Source: Candidatus Microthrix subdominans
GTDB taxonomy: Bacteria > Actinomycetota > Acidimicrobiia > Acidimicrobiales > Microtrichaceae
Assembly (NCBI GenBank): GCA_016719385.1
Contig: JADJZA010000008.1
Span: 62,001-126,000, forward strand
Reading direction: 5' to 3'
Length of the DNA: 64,000 nt
The notes beneath the pieces were generated by a model that was not told where the DNA came from, ran no database searches, and worked only from the letters and a program-made list of their open reading frames with translations. The position numbers and the translations under genes were made by a program. This document shows positions 8,090-16,525 of the stretch, in pieces; the first letter of the stretch is position 1, and each line of letters opens with the position of its first letter.

Positions 8090-8967
8090 GCGACCCGCAC
8101 CTGGGGTTCATCGGGCTGGGCCAGATCGGCACGCCGATGGCGAAGCGCTGGTGCGACCACCCGGGCGGTCTCACCGTGTTTGACGTCGCGAATGCCGCCA
8201 CCGCGCCCTTCGCCAAGGCGGGGGCGACGGTCGCCGCATCCCCGGCCGAGGTGGCCGAGCGGGCGACGGTGATCTCGCTGATGGTGCGCGACGACGCCCA
8301 GGTGCGCTCGGTGCTGTCCGGACCGGACGGCATCCTGTCGACCGCGTCGGCCGGCACGGTGGTGATCATCCACTCGACGGTCGAGGCCGACACCCCGGCC
8401 GAGATCGCCGCCCTGTGCGCACCCCACGGGGTGGCTGTGCTCGACGCGCCGGTCAGTGGGGGAGCGATGGGCGCCCACGAGGGCACCCTGGCGCTGATGG
8501 TCGGCGGCGACGCCGAGGCGGTGGCGCTGGCCACCCCGGCGCTGGAACGCCTGGGCACGCTCGTGGCCCACCTGGGCCCGATCGGCGCCGGAACCCGGGC
8601 CAAGCTGGCCCGTAACCTGATCACGTTCGCCTCCTACGCAGCGGTCGGCGAGGCCTCACGGCTGGCCGAGGCCGCCGGGGTGGATCTGGCCAAGCTTGGC
8701 GAGGTGGTGCGCCACTCCGACCGGGTGACCGGCGGGCCCGGGGCGATTATGCTGCGCGGGACCGCTGCGCCGCTGCCTGCGGACGACGGCCTGCGCCCCA
8801 TCTTCGAACACGCCCGAGGGCTGGGCGAGAAGGATCTCGCCCTGGCGATCGGGCTCGGTGCCGAGCTGGGCGTCGAAACGCCCGTGGCCGAACAGGCCCT
8901 CAACCAACTGGGCACCGCCCTCGGCGTGCCCCACAGCGACACCAGCGATGACGGAGACGACCGATGA
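8086..8967 (+). CDS. 3-hydroxyisobutyrate-dehydrogenase-like NAD(P) dehydrogenase
   Basis: A 293-residue beta-hydroxyacid dehydrogenase. The N-terminal GFIGLGQIGTPMA binds NAD(P); DAPVSGGAMGA is the family substrate motif; GAGTRAKLARN carries the catalytic Lys. GTG at 8086 overlaps the preceding stop. It oxidises a beta-hydroxyacid or reduces the semialdehyde. From memory the mycobacterial CYP51 region has a similar gene (Rv0770) beside a carboxymuconolactone-decarboxylase-like gene, exactly as here. Confidence 0.9.
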   Translation: MSDPHLGFIGLGQIGTPMAKRWCDHPGGLTVFDVANAATAPFAKAGATVAASPAEVAERATVISLMVRDDAQVRSVLSGPDGILSTASAGTVVIIHSTVEADTPAEIAALCAPHGVAVLDAPVSGGAMGAHEGTLALMVGGDAEAVALATPALERLGTLVAHLGPIGAGTRAKLARNLITFASYAAVGEASRLAEAAGVDLAKLGEVVRHSDRVTGGPGAIMLRGTAAPLPADDGLRPIFEHARGLGEKDLALAIGLGAELGVETPVAEQALNQLGTALGVPHSDTSDDGDDR

Positions 8968-9344
8968 GCGACGATGGGCAAGCGAACGCCGACGATCGTC
9001 GCCAGCGCGGCCTGGCGATGATGAAGGACGTCTACGGGTGGGACATCCCCCACGTGGAGGGCGCGTTTGTCGAGTCTACGGTCGACCACCTCTTCGCCGA
9101 CGTGTGGACCGAGGGCACGATGACGATCAAGGAACGGCGCCTGATGCTGATCGGCATGGCGGTCGCCGGTGGCATGGAGGACGTCGCATCGCTCCAGCTG
9201 GACGCAGCGGTCCGGCTGGGCGAACTGGACGCCGAGGACCTGCGCAGCATCGTGGTGTTCGTTGCGCATTACGCCGGCTGGCCCCGTGGTGCGAAGCTGA
9301 ACACCGAGGTGGAGAAGATCATCGCCAAGATGGACGACGCGTGA
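8964..9344 (+). CDS. Carboxymuconolactone-decarboxylase-like protein
   Basis: A 126-residue all-helical protein resembling the CMD/AhpD fold: MTIKERRLMLIGMAVAGGM followed by LDAAVRLGELDAEDLRSIV. There is no cysteine at all, so the AhpD-type CxxC peroxidase chemistry is absent and a decarboxylase or lactonase-like or structural role is more likely. ATGA overlap with the dehydrogenase stop. Confidence 0.8.
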   Translation: MSDDGQANADDRRQRGLAMMKDVYGWDIPHVEGAFVESTVDHLFADVWTEGTMTIKERRLMLIGMAVAGGMEDVASLQLDAAVRLGELDAEDLRSIVVFVAHYAGWPRGAKLNTEVEKIIAKMDDA

Positions 9345-9384
9345 GCGTTGAGCATCGCAGCGGTCCGACCCCTGGAGCCACGCC

Positions 9385-10602
9385 ATGAGCCTCTCGTACA
9401 ACACCCGGCAGCAGGGGGTCATCCCCCGCATCATCAGCGTCGATGACCACGTCATCGAGCCGCCCGACGTGTGGACCAGCCGTCTGCCCGCCGCCTACGC
9501 CGACCGGGCGCCGCGCATCCACATCGCACCGAAGGGTGAGATGACCCTGGTCGAGGGTGCCTGGGTGGAGACCCCGGGTGACGGCGACGAGATGGCGGCC
9601 TGGTGGCACTTCGAGGGCCGTCGCTACCAGATCAAGCGCATGGTTGCTTGTCCGGGCATGCCGCCCGAGGAGGTGACGATGGAGGGGGTCACCTACGACG
9701 ACATCGCCCCTGGCTGTTACGACCCGGTGGCCCGCCTCGCCGACATGGACCTCAACCATGTGGAGGCCAGCCTGTGCTTCCCCAACTATCCCCGGTTTGC
9801 CGGTCAGATGTTCTCCGAGATCGAGGACCGCACGCTGGGGCAACTGTGTATCGAGGCCTACAACGACTTCATGGTCGACGAGTGGGCCGGCGGCAGCGGC
9901 GGGCGGCTGATCCCGCTGTGCGTCGTGCCGCTGTGGGACCCCGAGCTGGCGGCAGCTGAGATCCGCCGCAACGCCGCCCGGGGCGTGCGGGCGGTGGCGT
10001 TCTCCGAGCTGCCGTCGTGGCTTGGCCTGCCCAGCATCCACACCCGGCACTGGGACCCGTTCTTCCAGGCGTGCAACGAGACGAAGACCGTGCTGTGCAT
10101 GCACATCGGCTCGGGCACCAAGACGGTGACAACGTCGCCCGACGCACCGACGGTGGTGGCCGCCAACCTGATCGCCTGCAACAGCGTCGCATCGATGATC
10201 GACTGGCTGTTCTCCGGCGTGTTCGACCGGTTCCCCGACATTCAGTTGCTGTACGCCGAGAGCCAGATCGGCTGGATCCCGTACTTCGTCGAGCGGGCCG
10301 ACGACACGTGGCTGACCCACCAGTGGGCCCAGGGCGAGGAGCGCTCCGAGCGGCCGCCGTCGGAGTACTACTCCAAGCACATCTCGGCCTGCTTCTTCAA
10401 GGACACGGTGGGCATCGACATGCTCGACCAGATCGGCGAGGACAACGTGCTGTTCGAAACCGACTACCCGCACCAGGACGGCACCTTTCCCAACAGCAAG
10501 GCGGTGGCCGAGGAGCTGTTTGGGCACCTGCCCCAGCGGACGATCAACAAGATCGCCCGGGGCAACGCCATCAAGCTGCTCGGCCTGGACTTCGAGCCCT
10601 GA
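9385..10602 (+). CDS. Amidohydrolase-family (ACMSD-like) metal enzyme
   Basis: A 405-residue member of the amidohydrolase-2 group, TIM-barrel metal enzymes that hydrolyse or decarboxylate. SVDDHVIEPP near the N-terminus gives the first metal-binding D/H pair, a later His lies in MHIGSG, and the C-terminal FETDYPHQDG holds the conserved Asp after barrel strand 8. Forty bases follow the preceding gene, so it probably belongs to the same transcript. Such genes are often found in actinobacterial steroid and aromatic loci; the substrate cannot be read here. Confidence 0.88.
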   Translation: MSLSYNTRQQGVIPRIISVDDHVIEPPDVWTSRLPAAYADRAPRIHIAPKGEMTLVEGAWVETPGDGDEMAAWWHFEGRRYQIKRMVACPGMPPEEVTMEGVTYDDIAPGCYDPVARLADMDLNHVEASLCFPNYPRFAGQMFSEIEDRTLGQLCIEAYNDFMVDEWAGGSGGRLIPLCVVPLWDPELAAAEIRRNAARGVRAVAFSELPSWLGLPSIHTRHWDPFFQACNETKTVLCMHIGSGTKTVTTSPDAPTVVAANLIACNSVASMIDWLFSGVFDRFPDIQLLYAESQIGWIPYFVERADDTWLTHQWAQGEERSERPPSEYYSKHISACFFKDTVGIDMLDQIGEDNVLFETDYPHQDGTFPNSKAVAEELFGHLPQRTINKIARGNAIKLLGLDFEP

Positions 10603-10613
10603 GCCTCGCCGGG

Positions 10614-11909
10614 ATGGCTGAGCTGAGGCCAGGTCCGTGGACCGGCCGGTCCCACGGCGAGCTGGCCGAGCTGGTGCGCGAGCTGCTGCTGGCCGGTCAC
10701 CTGATCGACCGGGCGGGCATGCCCCACGTGATCGCCCTCCTGGGGCGCGAGCCGATGTCCGATGTGGCGATCGGGGAGTGGATGGCTGCCAGCCCGATCT
10801 ACACCAAGCGCATGCAACGGCTGCTCGGCTTCGAGGGCGACACGGTCGAGACGATCTTCAAGGGCATCCAGCTGGACGTCGGTGCGCCGCCGGAGTTCAT
10901 GGACTTTCGCTTCGTGGTCGACGACGACCACCACGGCAGCTTCCAGCTGGGCCACTGCGGCGCGCTGATGGACGTCGAGCCGATGGGGGACGACTACGTG
11001 CAGACGATGTGTCACGACATCGAGGACCCCACCTTCGATGCCACCGCCATCGCCACCAACCCCAGGGCCCGCATGCGTCCGGTGCACCGTCCGCCCCGGG
11101 TGCCCACCGACCGGACCCCGCACTGCGAGTGGACCGTCGTGATCGACGAGGCCAACGACGAGCTGCCCGTCCCACCCGGTGCGGTTGCGCTCGCCGCCAG
11201 TCAGGCCGCCAACGTGCCGCTGGCCGTGCCCGACCCGTCGCTGCCCGACGACGACGGTTGGGCCGACTACTCGGCGCCGCTCGACGTCGACCTGGTGATG
11301 GAGCGGTTCGCCTCGGCCACCCTGGCGGCGATCGCCGACGAGGTGGCGCTCCAGGGGCAGCTGCTGGCCCGGGCCTTCCTCGTCGAGGTGGCCGAACGGG
11401 TCGGCGCCGACGACGTGACCACCATCGGCATCGCCCAGGCGGCCGGCATCGCCGGGCTGACCACCAAGCGGCTGGCCGCGACGCTCGGCGCCCCGGCCAC
11501 CCTCGCCGGGCTGGCCGACGTGCTCGCGGTCCACCCGCTGTTTCTGCCCCGCAGCTACGTCGACCTCGACCTACGCTGCGCCCAGGCCGGCGACCAGCTG
11601 CTTATTCGCTTGCGCCCGTGCCCGGCGCTCGACGAGGCGGACGGGCTGTCCTGGGCGGCGCTGCTTGCCGGGCCCGGCGGCGACGCCATCCTGCGGGCAG
11701 CGGTCGTGTGCCTGGTGCCGACCGCCCGGCTGGAGCGGGTCGGCGGCGAGACGGCGGCCTGGCATATCACCGACGACCCCGACGGCGAGCCCGCTGAGCA
11801 GCCCGACTCGGTCACCCTCACCGAGTTCTCCACCGGCGCCACCTTCGGGTTTGAGCGCCGCCAGGTGGGCGAGTCGGTGACCCCCGTGGCTTCACCGCAC
11901 CGTCGGTGA
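10614..11909 (+). CDS. Conserved-looking hypothetical protein of the P450 locus
   Basis: A 431-residue soluble protein that I do not recognise. The N-terminal 200 residues look like a compact domain with GHCGALMDVEPMGDDY, MCHDIEDPTFDATA and RPVHRPPR, whose His and Cys residues could bind metal or a ligand. The C-terminal half is Ala-rich and helical. ATG at 10614 lies 11 bases after the amidohydrolase stop; the frame is open far upstream, but that part is only a shadow of the amidohydrolase. It is the last gene of the rightward arm. Confidence 0.75.
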   Translation: MAELRPGPWTGRSHGELAELVRELLLAGHLIDRAGMPHVIALLGREPMSDVAIGEWMAASPIYTKRMQRLLGFEGDTVETIFKGIQLDVGAPPEFMDFRFVVDDDHHGSFQLGHCGALMDVEPMGDDYVQTMCHDIEDPTFDATAIATNPRARMRPVHRPPRVPTDRTPHCEWTVVIDEANDELPVPPGAVALAASQAANVPLAVPDPSLPDDDGWADYSAPLDVDLVMERFASATLAAIADEVALQGQLLARAFLVEVAERVGADDVTTIGIAQAAGIAGLTTKRLAATLGAPATLAGLADVLAVHPLFLPRSYVDLDLRCAQAGDQLLIRLRPCPALDEADGLSWAALLAGPGGDAILRAAVVCLVPTARLERVGGETAAWHITDDPDGEPAEQPDSVTLTEFSTGATFGFERRQVGESVTPVASPHRR

Positions 11910-11999
11910 TTCCTGAGGTGCTGCCCGGGGGGAGGTGACGGCGAGCGGCCTCCTCGGGCCAGCGTGAGACCGCCCGAGCCCGGGGGCTACCTTTCGGCG

Positions 12000-12686
12000 A
12001 TGACGATTGATCGTGGCAACGAGCAGAATGCGCCACCCGCTTCGACGCAGATCGTGCGGGCGGTTCGCGAGGGCGGGGCGGCACCGGCGGCGGCGTGGGC
12101 GTTTGCCTTTCTGGTCGTCAGGCTCTTTGCCATCTCCGGGTACAACTGGGACACGGCCTTTCTGGTCAGCACCACGCTGGGCCTGGAGGACGGGCTGAGA
12201 ATCCTGTTCGGGTCGTTCATGACCGCTCGGCTGGTGGTTGCGCCGCTGCTCGTCACACTCCTGCCGCTGTTAATGGCAGCCTTTCTGTGGTCGCCCAAGG
12301 GCCGTCGCCCAACGGTGGTGCTGCTGGCCGGCCTGGCGCTGACCACCCTGACGTCGCTGACCCTGAGCTACCGCGCCTGGTGGTTGCTCCCGGCGACCGC
12401 AGCGGTGTTCGGCGTTCTGGTGCTCATCCACCGTCGGCAAGCGGGCGCACCGCTGCGGCGGCTCCTGGCTGCAACCATCGAACGCATCGGCTGGGTGGTC
12501 GCCATCGGCGCCCTGGGGGTTGCGTTGGCCACGCAGACACCGTGGGTTCCGCGAGAGCGGATCGAGACCACCAACGGCAGGATCACCGGGTATGTCATGA
12601 GCGTCGACCCCGGGTACCTCAACGTGCTCACCGACGATCACAACTTCGTGATCGTCCTCACCAGCGACGTCATCAGCCGCGACTGA
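12000..12686 (+). CDS. Multi-pass membrane protein, unknown function
   Basis: A 228-residue protein with about four hydrophobic segments (around residues 20-45, 75-100, 105-145 and 155-180) and a C-terminal extracytoplasmic-looking tail of about 45 residues ending VLTSDVISRD. ATG at 12000 is the first start after the CYP51-locus end. No family motif is recognised. It stands alone, convergent with the isomerase-like gene on the other strand. Confidence 0.7.
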   Translation: MTIDRGNEQNAPPASTQIVRAVREGGAAPAAAWAFAFLVVRLFAISGYNWDTAFLVSTTLGLEDGLRILFGSFMTARLVVAPLLVTLLPLLMAAFLWSPKGRRPTVVLLAGLALTTLTSLTLSYRAWWLLPATAAVFGVLVLIHRRQAGAPLRRLLAATIERIGWVVAIGALGVALATQTPWVPRERIETTNGRITGYVMSVDPGYLNVLTDDHNFVIVLTSDVISRD

Positions 12687-12722
12687 ATCCAGCTGATCGC
12701 GCAGCTCGGCAGCCCGACAACG

Positions 12723-13484
12723 TCAGAGCGGCAGGGTGTGTTGGAGCAGGCCGGTTCCCTCGGTGCGTTCGGCGAGGATCATCATGAACTCGAGGGCATC
12801 GATCCGGACGGTCTCGCCACCGGAGCCCGAGGTGAAGGTGCCTCCGGCGGGGCCGGTCAGCTCGAGGGTGAAGGGTTCGTCGAAGTAGCCCGCCCATTCG
12901 GCGACGATGTCGGCGACGATGCGTCCGTCGTGCGTGGCGTCGAGGTCCATCGGGTGGCCGGTCGCTGCGGCGATGTCCATGCGGTGCGCCCATACGTCAC
13001 GGGTGAATCCCATGTCGAACAGGTACGTCAGCGGCTGACGTCCGACCGGTTCGGGCAGGTTGAGCAGCGGCAGGCGACCGATCGGCTTGGGCAGCTTGTT
13101 GCGAGCGATCCGGGCCTTCTCGGAGTTGGTGTCCCACTCAGCGATGAGCTCGTCGGTGCTCACATCCGAGCGCTCCCGAACCTGCACCTCGTTCATGCCG
13201 TCCCACCAGTGCTTGGCACCGATCTCCCTCACGATGGGCCGACCGGTGCGGACCTGGCGCACAAACTCGCGCGGTGAGATCTGTCCGGCGGCGCCGCCGA
13301 CGACGTGGGCGGCCATCGCCCGCACGTCCCACCGTTCGCAGTCGGTGGAGGCGATCCAGTCGTCGGGCCCGAGGCTCCGCAGCTGCTCGCCAAACCTGCG
13401 ATTCTCGACGGCGGTGATTGCCGTCGCCTCGTCGTGGGTGATCCTCGGGATCCTGGTCACGTCGACGCTGGTCTCGGTCGTCAT
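12723..13484 (-). CDS. Maleylpyruvate-isomerase/DinB-like family protein
   Basis: A 253-residue protein of the mycothiol-dependent maleylpyruvate isomerase group (DinB-like fold). ENRRFGEQLRSLGPDDW and the following CERWDVRAMAAHVVG are the N-terminal family signature; HVVG supplies a metal His. Such proteins are presumed mycothiol-dependent transferases or isomerases. ATG at 13484, 14 bases after the TetR gene, so they share a transcript. The precise reaction is not visible. Confidence 0.85.
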   Translation of the reverse strand: MTTETSVDVTRIPRITHDEATAITAVENRRFGEQLRSLGPDDWIASTDCERWDVRAMAAHVVGGAAGQISPREFVRQVRTGRPIVREIGAKHWWDGMNEVQVRERSDVSTDELIAEWDTNSEKARIARNKLPKPIGRLPLLNLPEPVGRQPLTYLFDMGFTRDVWAHRMDIAAATGHPMDLDATHDGRIVADIVAEWAGYFDEPFTLELTGPAGGTFTSGSGGETVRIDALEFMMILAERTEGTGLLQHTLPL

Positions 13485-13498
13485 TTTGGTGCCTTCTT

Positions 13499-14110
13499 CT
13501 AGTTGGACTGCTGTGCTGGGCTCTTCCGTTCGATCTGGGCGAGGTACATCTCGACCGCCTGGCGCGAGAGGCGCACCCAGCGGTCGCCGCCGGGATCGTT
13601 GGCAACCTGCTGGTGCGTCAGGCCGGACACGATGGCGGTGAACAGGTCGAGGTCGCCGGGTTCGCCGACCCCGGCAGCGGCGAGGCGTTCCTGGCCGATC
13701 GCGTAGAACTCTCTTGCGACGGCGTAGGACTGCTCGGACGGCTCGAAGCCGGGGATGGTGCGCTGGAAGAGCAGCTGGTGGCGAACGGTGTCGGCCGCCG
13801 AAAATCGGGTGAGCTCCTCGACGAGATCGACGAGCGCCTCGTGGGGGTCGTCGTGCTCGGGCAGCGCCGAGACCGTCTCGATCAGCTGCCTGTTCCCGTC
13901 GGCGAACATGGCGTCGTAGAGGGCGAGCTTGGAATCGAAGTAGGCGTACAGCGACGGCTGACGGAGGCCCACCCGGTCGGCGAGGTCCCGCAGCGAGATG
14001 GCGGCGAGGCCGTCGCGCCGCGCGAGCGTCCAGGCTTCGGCGACGATCGTGGCCCGCTTGGCCAGGTGGCGTTCTCGGCGCCGGTCGGTCGGTGGGGCGG
14101 GAGTGGTCAT
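13499..14110 (-). CDS. TetR-family transcriptional regulator
   Basis: A 203-residue regulator: the helix-turn-helix covers ISLRDLADRVGLRQPSLYAY (about residues 40-60) and the remainder is a ligand domain. It is the middle gene of a leftward set: MBL-fold hydrolase, TetR, isomerase-like. An inverted repeat upstream of the MBL gene (14919-14951) is the likely operator, giving autoregulation. Confidence 0.9.
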   Translation of the reverse strand: MTTPAPPTDRRRERHLAKRATIVAEAWTLARRDGLAAISLRDLADRVGLRQPSLYAYFDSKLALYDAMFADGNRQLIETVSALPEHDDPHEALVDLVEELTRFSAADTVRHQLLFQRTIPGFEPSEQSYAVAREFYAIGQERLAAAGVGEPGDLDLFTAIVSGLTHQQVANDPGGDRWVRLSRQAVEMYLAQIERKSPAQQSN

Positions 14111-14152
14111 GGCGTCTTTCGGGGGGGGTGGGTGGGATGGGGCTTGACGGCG

Positions 14153-14875
14153 TCAGCCTGCGACGAGCAGGCGCTCGTCGTAGGAGTCGGCCAGCGCGTT
14201 CAGAGCGGCGGAGGCGTCGCCGTTGAAGGCCGAGCCGTGCATGGTGGCCAGGGTGGTGGCGCCCAGGTCGGCGAGGCGGCGGATCGTCGGGGCGGTCGCA
14301 GGCGTCAGGCAGGTGGCGCCGAACATGTCCTCGGCCACTGCGGCCGCAGCAAGCACGTCGTTGTCGACCAGTGGGTCGGCCTCGCCCAGCTGTGTCATCA
14401 GGTCGCCGCAGAAGAGGGTGCCGGTGGTCTCGTCGAAGATCAGGCGGGCCTCCCAGCCGTGGGGCACGTGCGGGGTGTCGATGTGGCGCACCCGGTGGCT
14501 GCCGAGCTCGATCACCTGGCCGTCCTCGAGGGGTACCGGCGGCCGGTCGGCCATGTCGTTGAGCGACACCATGCAACCGAGGGCGCCGTGGGTGATCTGG
14601 GCGCCGGGCGCAGCGGCGAGGAATTGGTTCATCGAGCCGCACTCGTCGGCCTCGATGTGGCCGAAGGCGATCCAGCGCAGGTCCTCGAGCGGCACCAGCG
14701 TGCCGACCGCCTCGGACACCAGTGGAAACAGCTGGCGGTGACCGGTGTGAAACAGCATCGGCTGCTCGTCGCGGATCAGGAACTGGTTGAACGTCATGCC
14801 TGTGGGCCCGACGTCGGGGATGTAGGTGGAGAGCCGGAACGTGTCCGGTGCGATCTCGTCGACGGCGGTGTGCAT
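14153..14875 (-). CDS. MBL-fold protein of the oxygen-binding di-iron (ODP) type
   Basis: A 240-residue metallo-beta-lactamase-fold protein. GHIEADECGSMN has the HxExDE arrangement of flavodiiron-like ODP proteins rather than the HxHxDH of zinc hydrolases; FCGDL and TMHG give the later metal ligands. No flavodoxin domain is attached. ATG at 14875 is preferred because GAGGGGG lies about 7 bases before it; an in-frame ATG at 14890 is possible. It heads an operon with a TetR and a mycothiol-enzyme-like gene, suggesting a role in redox or electrophile stress; that role is inference. Confidence 0.85.
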   Translation of the reverse strand: MHTAVDEIAPDTFRLSTYIPDVGPTGMTFNQFLIRDEQPMLFHTGHRQLFPLVSEAVGTLVPLEDLRWIAFGHIEADECGSMNQFLAAAPGAQITHGALGCMVSLNDMADRPPVPLEDGQVIELGSHRVRHIDTPHVPHGWEARLIFDETTGTLFCGDLMTQLGEADPLVDNDVLAAAAVAEDMFGATCLTPATAPTIRRLADLGATTLATMHGSAFNGDASAALNALADSYDERLLVAG

Positions 14876-14918
14876 GGTGGGCCCCCTCATTCGATGCGGA
14901 TCGCCCGTCGACCCGCTA

Positions 14919-14951
14919 CCTATCAACGATAGATAAACGATCGCTGATAGG
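14919..14951. promoter_or_regulatory. Inverted repeat upstream of MBL-TetR operon (candidate operator)
   Basis: Arms CCTATCAACGAT (14919-14930) and ATCGCTGATAGG (14940-14951) match at 11 of 12 positions around a 9-base spacer. The repeat lies 44-76 bases before the MBL gene start, where a promoter is expected, and is AT-rich against its surroundings. The TetR encoded in the operon is the obvious candidate binder. Confidence 0.6.
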
Positions 14952-14964
14952 CAATGGGGAATCG

Positions 14965-15282
14965 TCACAATTGCAGAATTGTGCGGAGACCGTCGTCGAT
15001 GTCGTCGAGCAAAACCTGAGGTATCCGGCCCGCATGCGCAGCCAGCAACGACCGATCGATCAGTTCCAGCCCGAGCGGTACGGCTACCGAGTCTTTGGGG
15101 AGCCCGGTCGCAACAGCCGGGAGCAAGACGTTGCCAGCGATGCCTGCCCGCCCGACCCTCGAGGTCAGCGGAACGACGTGGGTCTGCCAGACGTCAACGG
15201 CCAGGACGTCGACCGATGAGACCACGATGCATGGTCGACGCTTGTCGAGTTCGATCCAGTACACGCCGCCGCGGGCTACCAC
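14965..15282 (-). CDS. MazF/PemK-like toxin
   Basis: A 105-residue type II toxin, family of mRNA interferases. The N-terminal GGVYWIELDKRRPCIVVSS and HVVPLTSR match the PemK/MazF barrel core (usual R-P-x-V-V pattern, here RRPCIVV). GTG at 15282 overlaps the antitoxin stop by seven bases, the usual coupling in such pairs; longer open frames upstream only repeat the antitoxin DNA. It would cleave RNA when its antitoxin is lost. Confidence 0.82.
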   Translation of the reverse strand: MVARGGVYWIELDKRRPCIVVSSVDVLAVDVWQTHVVPLTSRVGRAGIAGNVLLPAVATGLPKDSVAVPLGLELIDRSLLAAHAGRIPQVLLDDIDDGLRTILQL

Positions 15283-15509
15283 GGCGCCGACCGCTCCATT
15301 CGTTCCATCGCCACCCGCGATTCCTCGTCGGTGGGACGCTCGGGCCCTGCCAGCGCTGCGTCGGCCAGCAACTGTTGGCCGAGGCTCAGCGCACCCTGCG
15401 CTGCGGCATGGCGGCGGAGCTGATCTGCGACCCACGTCGAGAACGGCACGTCGAGGCTCTCGATGATCGGGGTCACGTCGTCCGGAAGGCTGATCGTCTT
15501 ATTGGCCAT
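15276..15509 (-). CDS. MazE/ribbon-helix-helix-like antitoxin
   Basis: A 77-residue antitoxin that starts MANKTISLPDDVTPII, a ribbon-helix-helix DNA-binding strand typical of small antitoxins; the acidic C-terminus should wrap the toxin. ATG at 15509 lies inside a perfect 13-bp inverted repeat and lacks a ribosome site, so a leaderless or near-leaderless transcript is likely. An in-frame ATG at 15524 inside the same repeat is an alternative. Confidence 0.78.
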   Translation of the reverse strand: MANKTISLPDDVTPIIESLDVPFSTWVADQLRRHAAAQGALSLGQQLLADAALAGPERPTDEESRVAMERMERSAPW

Positions 15510-15536
15510 GTACGTAGTGTACATACGTACATGGCC
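15504..15536. promoter_or_regulatory. Perfect 13-bp inverted repeat at the toxin-antitoxin start
   Basis: Arms GGCCATGTACGTA (15504-15516) and TACGTACATGGCC (15524-15536) match completely around a 7-base spacer (GTGTACA) that is itself almost palindromic. It covers the antitoxin start codon and the promoter region. Autoregulation by antitoxin or complex binding is the expected use. Confidence 0.7.
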
Positions 15537-15551
15537 GGATTTACGTCGACT

Positions 15552-16439
15552 TCATGAGTCTTCGAGTGGCCAGGCTCGCACCCAGTCGAGGAGCAGCTTC
15601 TGCGGCAGCGCATCGGCGTCGACCGGGCCGGCATAGGCGCCCATGAACATGTCGAACACGATCACCTCGGGGTGGTCGTCGAAGGGCCAGGTGGGCTCGT
15701 CGCCGTCAGGTCGCTCGTGCACGGCGGTCTGTTCGTCGTCGATGAAGAAGCGGATTTCGCCCTCTGCCCACTCGACGGCGTAGGTGTGCCACTCGGTGAC
15801 GTCGACCGGGGTGGAGGTCGCCCGTCCCCAGTCGGTCAGCGCCTCGATCGCCGCCGGGGGAGTGGAGTGCAGGTTGGACTCGACGTAACCCATCGATTGG
15901 GGATCGCCCTTGTTTGCCGTTGTGCGGGCGAAATGCTCCATCACGTCGATCTCGCCAAAGTCGGGCCACTGGTCGTCGTTGACCAGCCAGAACGCCGGCC
16001 AGGTGCCCTCGGCATCGGGCAGCTTCATCCGAGCCTCGAACCGTCCGTACTGGAACGACTCCTTGGTCTGGATCATCGCCGAGGTGTACTCGGCGTCCTT
16101 GTACTGCTCCTTGTGAGCCTCGATCACCAGGTTGCCGCCCTCGACGCGCACGTTCTTCTCGCGGTCGGTCTGGCGGGAGTCGTGGCGCTTCTCGATGATC
16201 GGCTGCCACACGTCCCAATCGACGGACCCAGAGGTGTCGAACTCGTCGGCGAAGAGCGGCTCGGGCTCGGAGGACGCTGCGTCGGTGGTCGACGATCCGG
16301 CGGTGTCGTCGTCGGAGCCCCGATTGTCGGATGCCTGGTCGGTGGCCGTCGTGCCACCGCAGGCCGACACCGACATGAGGAGCGCGGCGGCGATGGCGGT
16401 CGACCATGCGCGGCCGGTCGAAGCTCTTCTGACGTTCAC
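15552..16439 (-). CDS. GH16-family glycoside hydrolase lipoprotein
   Basis: A 295-residue exported enzyme. The signal peptide ends in a lipobox (LMSVSAC, Cys27), then an acidic Ser/Thr linker to about residue 60. The catalytic GH16 motif GEIDVMEH (ExDxxE) lies near residue 170, with WPAFWLVNDD before it and a late DWVRAW strand. GH16 enzymes cut beta-1,3/1,4-glucans and similar galactans; the specificity is not readable. It is divergent from the iron transporter operon. Confidence 0.9.
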   Translation of the reverse strand: MNVRRASTGRAWSTAIAAALLMSVSACGGTTATDQASDNRGSDDDTAGSSTTDAASSEPEPLFADEFDTSGSVDWDVWQPIIEKRHDSRQTDREKNVRVEGGNLVIEAHKEQYKDAEYTSAMIQTKESFQYGRFEARMKLPDAEGTWPAFWLVNDDQWPDFGEIDVMEHFARTTANKGDPQSMGYVESNLHSTPPAAIEALTDWGRATSTPVDVTEWHTYAVEWAEGEIRFFIDDEQTAVHERPDGDEPTWPFDDHPEVIVFDMFMGAYAGPVDADALPQKLLLDWVRAWPLEDS

Positions 16440-16525
16440 GGCAACCTCCGGGGTAAAGGGTTCCTCACGCTAGACGTGTGCGCCTACGGCGACCGGGCCG
16501 ACTCGTTCGACGCTTTCGCCGCTAG

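Noticed and set aside
10017..11909. A 630-residue rightward protein
   Set aside because: The first 199 codons are a frame shadow of the amidohydrolase; the real gene starts at 10614.
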